A DNA stretch of 64,000 nucleotides from Herbiconiux solani NBRC 106740 (GCF_001571005.1 NZ_BCST01000006.1:248001-312000), one strand, 5' to 3'; counted from the stretch's first letter, positions 43,742 to 52,714 are shown. The notes: generated from the letters alone by a model not told the origin. A program made the numbers and translations.

Positions 43742-44926
43742 ATGACGAACGCCGGATCGTGGAGCGCCGACCGTTTCGCCACGGTCTTCCAGCCCGTCGT
43801 GCACCTCGACTCGGGGTCCGTCGTGGCGTACGAGGCCCTGACCCGGGCTTGGGCGGGCGAGGACTCGCTGCCGATCGCCGACCTCTTCGCCGAGGCGCAC
43901 CGCGACGGGACGGCCCGGGCCCTCGACGAGACCTGCGCCCGGCTGGCCCGGCGCACGGCTGCCGAGCAGGGGCTGGATGCGGCCCACGCGCTCTTCCTCA
44001 ATCTCGAGCCGGCGACGCTGGCTGCATCCGACGACCCGGAGAGCCTCCGTGGCCCGCGGGTTGTCGTCGAGGTGACCGAGCGGGCTCTCACCAGCGAGCC
44101 GGGGGCCCTCATCCGCTCGACCGAGCGCATCCGCGCGGCGGGCCACCGGATCGCGGTCGACGACCTCGGCGCGCAGCCGGCGTCACTGGCGCTGCTGCCT
44201 CTGCTCGAGCCCGACGTCATCAAGCTCGACATGGGCCTCATCCGCGGCCGGCCCGACCGGGACGCTGCCCGCATCATGACCGTGGTCGCCGGGTACGCCG
44301 AGTCCGGTCGCTCGATCGTGCTGGCCGAGGGGGTCGAGACCGAGCGGCAGCTGGTGACGGCACGCGCTCTCGGCGCCACGCACGCCCAGGGCTGGCTGTT
44401 CGGCCGCCCCGAGGCGGAGATCGGCCCGGTGGCCGCCGGAGTGCCGTTCGCCACTGATCCGCCCCAACCGTCCGGCACCGACACGCCGTTCGAGATCGTC
44501 GCGGAGAACACCCCGCTCCGGTTCGCCGATCGTGCCCTGCTGGTGCAGCTGAGCCGTTTCCTCGAGGATCGCGCCGAGGAGGGCGGGGACAGCGCCGTGC
44601 TGCTGACGACGTTCCAGGCCGGTGACAACCTCATCCCCTCGACCCGCAGCCGGTACGAGCGGCTGGCGGCCGGGGGCGCGCTGGTGACGGTGTTCACGCA
44701 GGGCCCGGCGCCCGAGCTCGCGTCGGCGATCACGCACCGCGACATCCCGCTGGGCGATCCGCTCGCCGAGGAGTGGGACGTGGTGCTGCTCACCGCCGAC
44801 TACGCCGCAGCACTCGTCGCGCGAGAGCGGGACCCGGGTCAGCACGCCACGGGCGACTACGAGTTCGCGCTGACGACCGACCGCGCGCTGGTCAAGGCGA
44901 CCGCGGTCGCGCTGCTGACGCGATAG
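43742..44926 (+). CDS. EAL-domain phosphodiesterase-like protein with C-terminal DICT-like domain
   Basis: 394 residues. EAL residues are kept: Glu31 (YEALTR), Asn87, Glu110 and Glu113 (VEVTER), Asp140-Asp141, Lys161 (IKLD), Glu196 (EGVE) and Gln216 (QGWLFGRP). The usual DDFGTG loop is DDLGAQ, so activity on cyclic di-GMP is probable but not certain. Residues about 240-390 (PLRFADRALLVQLSRFLED ... LLTTFQAGDNLIPSTRSRYERLA ... EWDVVLLTADYAAALVARE) look like a DICT sensory domain, often paired with cyclic-di-GMP and two-component modules. CATGAT lies 6 nt before the ATG. Confidence 0.9.
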   Translation: MTNAGSWSADRFATVFQPVVHLDSGSVVAYEALTRAWAGEDSLPIADLFAEAHRDGTARALDETCARLARRTAAEQGLDAAHALFLNLEPATLAASDDPESLRGPRVVVEVTERALTSEPGALIRSTERIRAAGHRIAVDDLGAQPASLALLPLLEPDVIKLDMGLIRGRPDRDAARIMTVVAGYAESGRSIVLAEGVETERQLVTARALGATHAQGWLFGRPEAEIGPVAAGVPFATDPPQPSGTDTPFEIVAENTPLRFADRALLVQLSRFLEDRAEEGGDSAVLLTTFQAGDNLIPSTRSRYERLAAGGALVTVFTQGPAPELASAITHRDIPLGDPLAEEWDVVLLTADYAAALVARERDPGQHATGDYEFALTTDRALVKATAVALLTR

Positions 44927-44943
44927 CGCGCCTAGTGCGTGCA

Positions 44944-45010
44944 CGAACGGGCTGAAGAAACGCGTCAGGCGTGCATATAGCGCGCAACGACGCGATCTTC
45001 AGCCCGTTCG
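44944..45010. repeat. 67-nt intergenic palindrome between convergent genes
   Basis: Outer arms of 15 bp (CGAACGGGCTGAAGA and its complement, 44944-44958 and 44996-45010) are perfect. Inner arms share CGCGTC with mismatches around a short centre. It lies between the EAL gene and the convergent MFS gene and could be a bidirectional terminator. Its size resembles the 69-nt palindromes, but the sequence is unrelated. Confidence 0.7.
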
Positions 45011-45028
45011 AACGGCCTCCCGCTGGCG

Positions 45029-46474
45029 TCAGTGCACCGGCACGGCGGCAGCCCCATCGCCGGCCGGCAGCAACGCCGACTTCGGCCCGCGGATGAACAC
45101 GGCTGCGACGACCGCGCCCGCCACCATCACGACGGCGGCGGCGAAGAACACGGCGCCGTACCCCGTGGTGAACGCCACGAGCTGCGACGGCCCGTCGGTC
45201 ACCGGCACGCCGGCGACGGCCGAGGCGTAGATCGCGGTGAAGACCGACAGCCCGATCGACCCGCCGATCTGCATCGCCGAGTTCGCGGTGGCGGAGGCCG
45301 CACCCGCGTCGTGCGGGGCGACGCCGGAGAGCGCGAGGTTCTGCAGCGGCACGAACACGAAGGCCATGCCGATGCCCATCAGCACCAGGCCGGGCAGCAC
45401 CTGCACGAGGTAGTCGCCGTCGGCGGTGATGAAGCTGAGCCAGACCAGGCCGGCCGCGACGATCAGCGGCCCCGCGATCATCAGGGGCCGCGGGCCGATG
45501 GCCGGCAGCAGCTTCGTGGCGATCGGGGCGATGACCATGATCACGAGCGTGAGCGGGAGGTTGGCGAGGCCGGCCTCCAGCGGCGGCATGCCGAGCACGA
45601 TCTGCAGGTGGAACGCGAGGTACAGCGTCGCGCCGATCATGACGCAGCCCGCGATGGCCTGGATGAGGAACGCGCCGCCGCGCACCCGGTCGAGCACGAC
45701 CCGGAGCGGCAGCAGCGGCTGCGCCACGCGGGTCTCGATGAACACGAAGAGCACGAGCAGCCCGGCGCCGAGCGCGAGGAAGCCGATCGTGTCCGGCGAG
45801 CCCCAGCCGCCCTCGGCGAGGCTGAACCCGTAGACGAGCGAGCCGAGTCCGAGCGTGACGGTGATCGCACCGAGCACGTCGTAGCGGTTGTCGCCCTCGG
45901 CCTTGGACTCGGTGACGAGGAAGATGCCGCCGACGAAGCCGACGATCACGAAGGCGACGTTGACGAGCAGGCACCAGCGCCAGTCGGCGTACTCGGTGAG
46001 CACCCCGCCGAGCACCAGGCCGACTGCGGCTCCGGCGCCCGCGACCGTGCCGAACACGGCGAAGGCGGTGTTGCGCTCCCGGCCGTGCGTGAAGGTCACG
46101 GTGAGCAGCGCGAGCGCGGCGGGTGCGAGCAGGGCCGCGAACAGCCCCTGGAACCCGCGGGCGATGATCAGCTCCATGCCGTTCTGGGCGAGACCGCCGA
46201 AGGCCGAGGCGACGCCGAAGCCGACCATGCCGACGAGGTAGGTGCGCTTCCGCCCCCAGTAGTCGGCGATCCGGCCGCCGAGCAGCAGCAGGGCGCCGAA
46301 GGCGAGTGCGTACGCGGTGACGACCCACTGGCGCTGCCCGTCGCTCAGGCCGAGCTCCTGCTGGGCCTGGGGCAGGGCGATGTTGACGATGGTGCCGTCG
46401 AGCACGACGACGAGCTGCGTGAGGGCGAGCACGACGAGTGCGAGCCAGCGATTGGGCGTGCGGGCAGGGGACAT
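45029..46474 (-). CDS. DHA2 family MFS efflux transporter (EmrB/QacA-like)
   Basis: 481 residues from ATG 46474, 14 predicted helices. Family motifs: LTQLVVVLDGTIVNIALPQAQ in helix 1, LLLGGRIADYWGRKRTYL in the helix 2-3 loop, and RGFQGLFAALLAPAALALLT. GGAGGAAT sits 5 nt upstream of this start, and longer in-frame starts lack one. Likely a proton-coupled drug exporter. Confidence 0.9.
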   Translation of the reverse strand: MSPARTPNRWLALVVLALTQLVVVLDGTIVNIALPQAQQELGLSDGQRQWVVTAYALAFGALLLLGGRIADYWGRKRTYLVGMVGFGVASAFGGLAQNGMELIIARGFQGLFAALLAPAALALLTVTFTHGRERNTAFAVFGTVAGAGAAVGLVLGGVLTEYADWRWCLLVNVAFVIVGFVGGIFLVTESKAEGDNRYDVLGAITVTLGLGSLVYGFSLAEGGWGSPDTIGFLALGAGLLVLFVFIETRVAQPLLPLRVVLDRVRGGAFLIQAIAGCVMIGATLYLAFHLQIVLGMPPLEAGLANLPLTLVIMVIAPIATKLLPAIGPRPLMIAGPLIVAAGLVWLSFITADGDYLVQVLPGLVLMGIGMAFVFVPLQNLALSGVAPHDAGAASATANSAMQIGGSIGLSVFTAIYASAVAGVPVTDGPSQLVAFTTGYGAVFFAAAVVMVAGAVVAAVFIRGPKSALLPAGDGAAAVPVH

Positions 46475-46637
46475 GGGATTCCTCCGGGCTTCGATGCGGA
46501 TGCGGGATGCCGGAGGTTTCCAGCCTCGGATCGACCGCACTCGTGGCAGCTCGGCTGCCGGCACACGTCGACCACACCGACCCGAGGGTCGGTCAGGCCA
46601 TCAGTCTACCCGTTACGCCAGCGTGGGTCAGCAGAGC

Positions 46638-47018
46638 TCAGTCGTACCAGACCTTGACCTTGCCGACCGTGCCGTAGAGCGCCGAGAGGAGGGCGAGGAA
46701 CGGCACGAGGATGCGGAGGAAGTAGCTGATAGCGGTGAGCTCGAGGAAGTCGCCGAGCGCGAAGAGCCCGATGGCGACGAGGCCGGCGATGAGCACGTTG
46801 CGGAAGGGGGTGCGGTAGCCGAGCTTGGCCACGCCGAAGCCGACCGAGGCGAAGACGATGCCGCTGTCGATCAGGAACGCGCCCCAGAGCGGGTTCGTCA
46901 TGAACGGCGCGATCACCCAGAGTGCGATGGCGACGAGCCAGAACAGCACGAAGACCCCGCCCTTCAGCGGCTTCGCCAGCTCTTTGCCGGGCTTCTCGTC
47001 AAAGACCACAACCGTCAC
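46638..47018 (-). CDS. Four-helix membrane protein of unknown function
   Basis: 126 residues from GTG, with AAGGAG about 7 nt upstream. Four hydrophobic segments (GGVFVLFWLVAIALWVIAPF, LIDSGIVFASVGFGVA, NVLIAGLVAIGLFALGDFL, LVPFLALLSALYGTVG). No family recognised. Confidence 0.68.
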   Translation of the reverse strand: MTVVVFDEKPGKELAKPLKGGVFVLFWLVAIALWVIAPFMTNPLWGAFLIDSGIVFASVGFGVAKLGYRTPFRNVLIAGLVAIGLFALGDFLELTAISYFLRILVPFLALLSALYGTVGKVKVWYD

Positions 47019-47078
47019 GTCGCATGCTCCTTCAGGGATGTGCGTGACGTCGTGCCGGTCACGCGCTTCACCCTCACT

Positions 47079-47480
47079 CTACCGGTCGAAGCGCGCCCGG
47101 CTCGCTTCGATCTCGTCGCGGTGGTCGACGGTCCACTGCACGAACGCGCGCACCGGTCCGCTCAGAGTCTCGCCGAGCGGGGTGAGGGCGTACTCCACCC
47201 GCGGCGGCGACTCGGCGTACGCGGTGCGCGACACGAGGCCCGCGCGCTCGAGCGAGCGCAGGGTGCGGGTCAGCATCCGGTGCGAGATTCCGTCGACGGC
47301 CGCCATCAGGCCGGTGAACCGCACCGGCCCCTCGCCGAGCGCTCTGATCACCGCCATCGACCACTTGTCGCCGGTCATCGCGAAGACGTCGCGCACCAGC
47401 GAGCGGGTGTCTTCGGATGCGCAGACGCCGCCGGGTGCGAAATCGGCGCCGACATCGGTGATCGCGGGCTCAGGCGACAT
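47079..47480 (-). CDS. HxlR family transcriptional regulator
   Basis: 133 residues from ATG 47480. HxlR winged helix: TRSLVRDVFAMTGDKWSMAVIRALGEG, FTGLMAAVDGISHRMLTRTLRSLERAGLV, wing RVEYALTPLGETL. A Cys in GGVCASED sits just before the helix core, as in thiol-sensing members. It is divergent from an FMN reductase gene, a classic HxlR target, with two palindromes in the gap. Confidence 0.88.
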   Translation of the reverse strand: MSPEPAITDVGADFAPGGVCASEDTRSLVRDVFAMTGDKWSMAVIRALGEGPVRFTGLMAAVDGISHRMLTRTLRSLERAGLVSRTAYAESPPRVEYALTPLGETLSGPVRAFVQWTVDHRDEIEASRARFDR

Positions 47481-47508
47481 GGCGCGAGACGTCCTCTCGT
47501 GTTCGTGA

Positions 47509-47591
47509 CGCACTTCGAAGTGCGGGGCCGTCGGTGGGACTATTTCCGCCGGTGGCCGGTTCAGTACGGGTGACAACGTGCGATACGCACG
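47509..47591. promoter_or_regulatory. Two palindromes between HxlR and FMN reductase genes
   Basis: CGCACTTCGAAGTGCG (47509-47524) is a perfect 16-bp palindrome. CGTGCG-ATA-CGCACG (47577-47591) has perfect 6-bp arms. They share the CGCAC half and are candidate HxlR operators on each side of the divergent promoters. Confidence 0.5.
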
Positions 47592-47620
47592 AAAAGTTCC
47601 CGACCTCGCAAGGAGACCTC

Positions 47621-48217
47621 ATGACCACGATCGGCATCATCCTCGGCAGCACCCGTCCCGGCCGCAACGGCGAGGCGGTCGCGAAGTGGGTACTCGAGAT
47701 CGCGCAGCGGCGGGCGGATGCGGAGTTCGAGCTCGTCGACCTCGCCGACTACCCGCTGCCCCACCTCGACGAGCCCGGATCCGCCGCCTGGGGCAACTAC
47801 CAGAACGACCACACGAAGGCGTGGTCGGCACGCATCGCGGAGTTCGACGGCTTCGTCTTCGTCACCCCCGAGTACAACCACTCGACCTCGGGTGTGCTGA
47901 AGAACGCGCTCGACTACCTCTACAAGGAGTGGAACAACAAGGCGGCGGCCTTCGTCAGCTACGGCGGAGTGGGCGGCGCCCGTGCGGTCGAGCACCTGCG
48001 GCTGATCGCGTCGGAGCTGCAGCTGGCGACGGTGCGGGCACAGGTCGCGATCTCGCTCATGACGGAGTTCGAGAACTTCTCCGTGTTCGCGCCGCACGAC
48101 TACCTGCTGCCGCAGGTCGACACGATGCTCGACCAGCTCGTCGCCTGGTCGGACGCGCTGCGCCCGCTGCACGCCCCCGTCGAGGTCCCCGCGCCCGTCG
48201 AGGTCTCCGCGGCCTGA
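47621..48217 (+). CDS. NADPH-dependent FMN reductase family protein
   Basis: 198 residues, flavodoxin-like fold. Motifs: GIILGSTRPGRNGEAVAKWV (FMN phosphate loop), FVFVTPEYNHSTSGVLKNALDYLYKEW, and VSYGGVGGARAVEHLR. Such enzymes reduce FMN, quinones or azo compounds. AGGAGA lies 6 nt before the ATG. Control by the divergent HxlR regulator, possibly in response to quinones or electrophiles, is inferred from the arrangement. Confidence 0.93.
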   Translation: MTTIGIILGSTRPGRNGEAVAKWVLEIAQRRADAEFELVDLADYPLPHLDEPGSAAWGNYQNDHTKAWSARIAEFDGFVFVTPEYNHSTSGVLKNALDYLYKEWNNKAAAFVSYGGVGGARAVEHLRLIASELQLATVRAQVAISLMTEFENFSVFAPHDYLLPQVDTMLDQLVAWSDALRPLHAPVEVPAPVEVSAA

Positions 48218-48222
48218 CCGAC

Positions 48223-48291
48223 TGTCCTCGATCCGTCAGTTGTTGTCGCCAAAGCGCTCGGATAGCGACAACAAGTGACGGATCGCGGACA
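48223..48291. repeat. 69-nt intergenic palindrome, copy 2
   Basis: Arms 48229-48249 and 48265-48285 (CGATCCGTCAGTTGTTGTCGC and its near-complement, one mismatch) around a 15-nt loop, bounded by TGTCC and GGACA. Same length and same arm sequence family as 37758-37826. It lies between convergent genes. Confidence 0.8.
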
Positions 48292-48301
48292 TTCGTGGGG
48301 G

Positions 48302-49240
48302 TCAGGGGGCGGGGACGGGGGCCAGGGAGCGGCCCTCGGTGGCGAGACGGCGGATGCGGGACATGGCCGCCGCCTCGGTCGAGGAGGCGTCGCCCATGAA
48401 GGAGCGCACCACCGCGAGCACCCGGCCGGTCGCCCAGATCACCGGGAGCGGCGACCGGCGGAGGCCGAGCATCCGCCGGTACTCCTTCGGCAGTGACGCG
48501 ACCGCACCCGCGAACATCACGCGGTAGGCCGGCATCATGCCCTTCGCGAGCGGGGGCCGGCGGATGAAGCGCACGGCCTCCGCGACGCGCTCGTCGCTCT
48601 TCAGCACACCGGCCACCCGGAAGCCGTCGATCTGCGCCCTCAACCGCGCCGCGCTCCGGGGCGGGTCGGGTACCCCGATCAGCTCGCCGGCGGTCGCCCA
48701 CTCGTCGACGTAGCGGTCGGCTCCGCCCTCGGGAAGCGGCTTGTCCCAGCGCAGGTGGCTCGCGAGGAACGCATCGGTGAAGACCAGGTGCACCCAGCTC
48801 AGCAGCTCGGGGTCGCCGGCGCTGTAGGGCACGGTCTCGCCGCGTGCATCCACGTACTCGCCGCGCACGCGGTCGTGGAAGTGCGCGACCCGCCCGGACT
48901 CGCGGCGGGCGAGCGCCGTGTCGGCGAAGGTCACGGTCACCAGCCAGCGGATGGTGCCGGTCAGCCGGCCGAGTGGGTCCTCCTTGTAGCGCGACCAGTC
49001 GTGCACACCGGCCATGGCTCCGGGATGCAGCGTCTGCATGAGCAGCGCTCGGATGCCGGCGACCATGGTCGCCATGCCCCCGTGCACCGCCCAGGAAGCC
49101 GAGCCCGGGCCGAAGAAGCCGACGTCGTCGCCCTGCTCGACAGCATCCACCCATTCGGGCCGGCCGTCGGAGCGACCGGACAGGGTGGAGAGCAGGTGGG
49201 AGCGCCAGCGGTCGGCGATCGTTCCGGAGGATCGTGCCAT
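48302..49240 (-). CDS. MpaB-like oxygenase (DUF2236) family protein
   Basis: 312 residues from ATG 49240. Family features: FGPGSASWAVHGGMATMVAGIRALLMQTLHPGAMAGVHDWSRY, then FADTALARRESGRVAHFHDRVRGEY and LLSWVHLVFTDAFLASH. MpaB-family proteins are heme- or metal-binding oxygenase-like proteins; the reaction here is unknown. TACGGT lies exactly 6 nt before this ATG, which argues against the much longer in-frame start through the Ala/Gly-rich upstream region. Confidence 0.88.
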   Translation of the reverse strand: MARSSGTIADRWRSHLLSTLSGRSDGRPEWVDAVEQGDDVGFFGPGSASWAVHGGMATMVAGIRALLMQTLHPGAMAGVHDWSRYKEDPLGRLTGTIRWLVTVTFADTALARRESGRVAHFHDRVRGEYVDARGETVPYSAGDPELLSWVHLVFTDAFLASHLRWDKPLPEGGADRYVDEWATAGELIGVPDPPRSAARLRAQIDGFRVAGVLKSDERVAEAVRFIRRPPLAKGMMPAYRVMFAGAVASLPKEYRRMLGLRRSPLPVIWATGRVLAVVRSFMGDASSTEAAAMSRIRRLATEGRSLAPVPAP

Positions 49241-49246
49241 GACCTC

Positions 49247-49252
49247 ACCGTA
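49247..49252 (-). promoter_or_regulatory. Predicted leaderless -10 box of the MpaB-like gene
   Basis: Minus-strand TACGGT ends 6 nt before ATG 49240. Confidence 0.5.
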
Positions 49253-49346
49253 CGACCGGCCGAGTTTGCCGCCACACCGCGGGGTCGGTTGTCGAGAAGG
49301 CTCCCAGCCGCCAGAGTGGAGGGGCCACTCGTGAAGGGGACCACGC

Positions 49347-50189
49347 ATGACAGATCCATCCGCCGCGCCCACGCCCGCGCAGGCACCGACGCCCGCCGCA
49401 GCGCCCGCACCCACGCCCGCCGCCGGCACCACCGGCACCGCCGCGATGCAACTCACCGGCCTGACCAAGCACTTCGGCCAGAAGCTCGCCGTCGACGCCC
49501 TGAGCCTGACGGTGCCGGAGGGCTCGTTCTACGGGCTCGTCGGCCCGAACGGCGCCGGCAAGACGACGACGCTGTCGATGGCCACCGGCCTCCTCCGCCC
49601 CGACGCCGGCCAGGCGCTCGTGCACGGCGTCGACATGTGGCGCGACCCGATCAAGGCGAAGGCGCTGATCGGCAACCTCGCCGACGGCGTGAAGCTCTTC
49701 GACCGCCTGAGCGGCGAGCAGCTCGTCACCTACAACGGACTGCTCTTCGGCCTCGACCGCGCCGAGGTCGCCGACCGCGTCGCCGACCTGCTGCGCCTGC
49801 TCGACCTCGAGTCGGCGGCCGGCTCGCTCGTCGTCGACTACTCCGCCGGCATGACCAAGAAGATCGCGCTCGCCTGCGCCCTGGTGCACGCTCCGCGCGT
49901 GCTGGTGCTCGACGAGCCGTTCGAGTCGGTCGACCCGGTCTCGGCCGCGAACATCCGCGACATCCTCACCGGCTACGTGCAGAACGGCGGCACGGTCATC
50001 GTCTCCAGCCACGTGATGGACCTGGTGCAGCGGATGTGCGACCACGTCGCCGTCGTCGCGAACGGCAGGGTGCTGGTCGCCGGCACCGTGGACGAGGTGC
50101 GCGGCGGATCCACTCTCGAAGACCGCTTCGTCGAGCTCGTCGGCGGTCGCACGCACGCAGAGGGGCCGGAATGGTTGCGACGCTCGTAA
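49347..50189 (+). CDS. ABC transporter ATP-binding protein
   Basis: 280 residues. An Ala/Pro/Thr-rich N-terminal tail of about 33 residues precedes the nucleotide-binding domain. Walker A is GPNGAGKTT, Walker B is VLVLDEPF followed by ES, and the switch His is SSHV. The signature motif is atypical (YSAGMTKKIALA instead of LSGGQ), seen in some exporter subfamilies. AAGGGGA precedes the ATG. The permease gene starts inside its 3' end, so it is half of an ABC-2-like exporter. Confidence 0.93.
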   Translation: MTDPSAAPTPAQAPTPAAAPAPTPAAGTTGTAAMQLTGLTKHFGQKLAVDALSLTVPEGSFYGLVGPNGAGKTTTLSMATGLLRPDAGQALVHGVDMWRDPIKAKALIGNLADGVKLFDRLSGEQLVTYNGLLFGLDRAEVADRVADLLRLLDLESAAGSLVVDYSAGMTKKIALACALVHAPRVLVLDEPFESVDPVSAANIRDILTGYVQNGGTVIVSSHVMDLVQRMCDHVAVVANGRVLVAGTVDEVRGGSTLEDRFVELVGGRTHAEGPEWLRRS

Positions 50190-51748
50190 AGCTGCGGTTC
50201 CTGCTGCTGCGCAACTCGCTGAAGCGCAGCGCCTGGCAGCTGGTCGCCGTGATCATCGGCGCCCTCTACGGCCTCGGCGCGCTCGGACTCGCGGTGCTGG
50301 GGCTCGTCGCCCTGCGGTTCGCGCCGCTCGAGTTCGCCACGACCGTGGTCATCCTCGCCGGCTCGGCCGTGATCCTCGGCTGGATCGTGCTGCCCCTGAT
50401 CGCCTTCGGTATCGAGCAGTCGGTCGATCCCGCGCGCCTGCGGGTCTTCCCGATGTCGATGACCCAGCTGCTGGTCGGCCTGACCCTGGTGGGCCTGCTC
50501 GGCGTGCCCGGAATCGTCACCTCGATCGCCGCGCTCGCGACGGTGGTCACGTTCTCGGTCTCGCTGCCGGCGGCGATCGCCGCGGTCATCGGCGCGATCC
50601 TCGGGGTGCTGACCGCGGTCATCGCCTCGCGCACGGTCGCGGCCCTCAGCACGAGCCTGCAGTCGCGCCGGCGGTTCCGCGAGCTCGGCGGCATCCTGAT
50701 CTTCATCCCGATCCTGCTGCTCGGCCCGCTGCTGGCCTGGTTCACCCGGGGTGTGGCCGACTCGGCGGATGCTCTGCCCGGCCTCGCGCGCGCCCTCAGC
50801 TGGTCTCCGCTCGGCGCCCCGTTCTCGATCGCCCCCGATGTCGCGATCGGCGACTACGGCCCCGCCGCGCTCAAGCTGCTGATCAGCCTCGCGACCCTCG
50901 TGCTGCTCGTGCTGGTCTGGCGCCACTCGCTCGCGGTCAGCCAGGTGAACCCGCCGGCCGCCGCCCGCAAGCAGGCCGCCCGGGGCAAGACCGGGCTGTT
51001 CGGCGTGCTGCCGGCCACCCCGGCCGGTGCCGTCGCCGCGCGCTCGCTGACCTACTGGCGACGCGACCCGCGCTACGCACGCCAGCTGATCATCGTGCCG
51101 CTGGTGCCCGTGCTGTTGTGGTTCTACTCGGTCAACAACGACGCCCCGGCCCTGCTCAACCTCACCGGCCCGGTGCTCGCGTTCTTCCTCGCCGTGTCGA
51201 TCTACACCGACATCTCGTTCGACGGCACCGCGTTCGCGACCCACCTCGCCGACGGCGTACGCGGCCGCGACGACCGGCTCGGCCGGCTCGGCGCGCTGGC
51301 GATCATCGCGGTGCCCCTGGTGCTCCTCGGCACGATCGTGCCGATGTTCTGGACCGGGTCGTGGAACCTGCTGCCGATCTTCCTCGGCCTCTCGGCCGCG
51401 GCGCTCCTCGGCGGCTTCGGGGTGGTCAGCGTCTCGTCGTCGCGGATCGTGATCCCGGTGCCGCAGGCCGGCGACAACCCGTTCCGCTCGGCGCCGGGTG
51501 CGAGCTTCACCACGGCGCTGTCGGGCTTCGCCACCTGGGGCGTCGCCCTGCTGCTCGCGCTGCCCGCGACCATCCTGGCCGTGTGCGCCCTGATCTTCTC
51601 GTCGGCGCTGCTCGGCTGGCTGACCCTGCTCGTGGGCGTGGTGCTCGGCGCCGTGTTCCTCGTGGTCGGCGTACGGATCGGCGGCGCCGAGCTCGACCGG
51701 CGCGGCCCCGACCTGCTGATGCGGCTCAGGATGCTCCGCGGGGCGTGA
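50171..51748 (+). CDS. ABC exporter permease
   Basis: 525 residues, overlapping the ATPase gene by 19 bp. About 12 hydrophobic segments in two halves of six, with cytoplasmic loops such as LSTSLQSRRRFRELGG and YWRRDPRYARQLI. The second half carries a Phe-Asp-Gly-Thr-Ala-Phe block (DISFDGTAFATHLADGVRGRDDRLGR) common in ABC-2-type permeases of actinobacteria. The substrate is not known. Confidence 0.9.
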   Translation: MVATLVKLRFLLLRNSLKRSAWQLVAVIIGALYGLGALGLAVLGLVALRFAPLEFATTVVILAGSAVILGWIVLPLIAFGIEQSVDPARLRVFPMSMTQLLVGLTLVGLLGVPGIVTSIAALATVVTFSVSLPAAIAAVIGAILGVLTAVIASRTVAALSTSLQSRRRFRELGGILIFIPILLLGPLLAWFTRGVADSADALPGLARALSWSPLGAPFSIAPDVAIGDYGPAALKLLISLATLVLLVLVWRHSLAVSQVNPPAAARKQAARGKTGLFGVLPATPAGAVAARSLTYWRRDPRYARQLIIVPLVPVLLWFYSVNNDAPALLNLTGPVLAFFLAVSIYTDISFDGTAFATHLADGVRGRDDRLGRLGALAIIAVPLVLLGTIVPMFWTGSWNLLPIFLGLSAAALLGGFGVVSVSSSRIVIPVPQAGDNPFRSAPGASFTTALSGFATWGVALLLALPATILAVCALIFSSALLGWLTLLVGVVLGAVFLVVGVRIGGAELDRRGPDLLMRLRMLRGA

Positions 51749-51784
51749 GCGGGACGGTGTCGGCCGGTCGCCCGGCCACGTCGC

Positions 51785-52603
51785 TCAGAGCTTCGCGAGC
51801 CGGGCGCGCACGCCCAGGTACACGCCGTAGGCGATCAGCCCGATGCCCACGGCCACGAGCACGGCCACACCGAACGGCAGCCCGACGAGCGCCTTGAGCG
51901 CCCCGTCGAGGCCGGAGGCCTTCTCGGGGTCGTAGGTGAAGGCCGCGACGACGAAGAGCACCCCGACGACGAACAATGCGATGCCCTTGGCGATGTAGCC
52001 GACCGTGCCGAGCACGACGACCGCGCGCCCGGCCTGTCCCGCAGGCACGTGGATCTGCTTGCGGAAGGTGCGGCGGATGCCGATCACGACGAAGCCGATC
52101 CCGCCGCCGACGACCGCGAGTCCGATCGCGACCAGCAGGAAGACGCCGCCGGGTGTCTCGAGGAGCCGCGCGCTCAGGGTCTGACTGGAGTCGGACGAGT
52201 TCGACGACCCGCCGAGCGCGAAGGTCAGCGCAGTGACGCCCAGCGCGATGTAGACGACGGCCTTGCCCGCCTCGGAGGCCCGCCGCCCCCACTTCTTCTT
52301 CGCATCCGGATCGTCGACCAGCCGCACCTGCACGATCTGCCAGAGGCCGAGCGCGAAGAGCCCGATCACCGCGACCCAGAGCACGAAGAGCCCGCCCGGG
52401 GTCGAGGAGACCTGGCGCAGTGCGCCGGACTGGTCGGCCTCCCCGCCGCTGCCGCCGCCGGCTCCGGAGAGCGCGACGCCGATGGCGATCCCGCCGATCA
52501 GGATGTGCAGCAGGCCGTTGACGGCGAAGCCGCTCCGGGCCAGCACCTGGAAGACCGGGTTGTTGCTGGCATCGCGGGCGGCGTTCTTCGTAGGGGTCGA
52601 CAT
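51785..52603 (-). CDS. DUF1206 membrane protein
   Basis: 272 residues with three repeats of a two-helix unit: ARSGFAVNGLLHILIGGIAIGVAL, ASEAGKAVVYIALGVTALTFAL and GQAGRAVVVLGTVGYIAKGIALFVVG. The repeated (R/K)-x-G-x-x-(V/A)-x-G pattern is the DUF1206 signature. Function unknown. CACGCT lies 6 nt before the ATG. Confidence 0.92.
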   Translation of the reverse strand: MSTPTKNAARDASNNPVFQVLARSGFAVNGLLHILIGGIAIGVALSGAGGGSGGEADQSGALRQVSSTPGGLFVLWVAVIGLFALGLWQIVQVRLVDDPDAKKKWGRRASEAGKAVVYIALGVTALTFALGGSSNSSDSSQTLSARLLETPGGVFLLVAIGLAVVGGGIGFVVIGIRRTFRKQIHVPAGQAGRAVVVLGTVGYIAKGIALFVVGVLFVVAAFTYDPEKASGLDGALKALVGLPFGVAVLVAVGIGLIAYGVYLGVRARLAKL

Positions 52604-52629
52604 CCTTCCAGCGTGGCATGGCGCACGGG

Positions 52630-52664
52630 GAACGGCCCCCTCCGTCGCGCGGAGAGGGCCGTTC
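52630..52664. terminator. Hairpin terminator candidate
   Basis: GAACGGCCCCCTCC and GGAGAGGGCCGTTC pair along 14 bp with one mismatch and a 7-nt loop, 50 bp after the stop of the secreted protein on the minus strand. No T-run. Confidence 0.65.
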
Positions 52665-52714
52665 AGGGTGCCCGGCTCGAGGAGCCGACGCGATGGTGCG
52701 CTGGGGTGGGGGAC

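Noticed and set aside
48755-50170. Long in-frame extension of the ABC permease through the ATPase gene
   Set aside because: The extension is an Arg/Ala/His-rich shadow frame of the ATPase and MpaB-like genes. The permease N-terminus is clear at ATG 50171.
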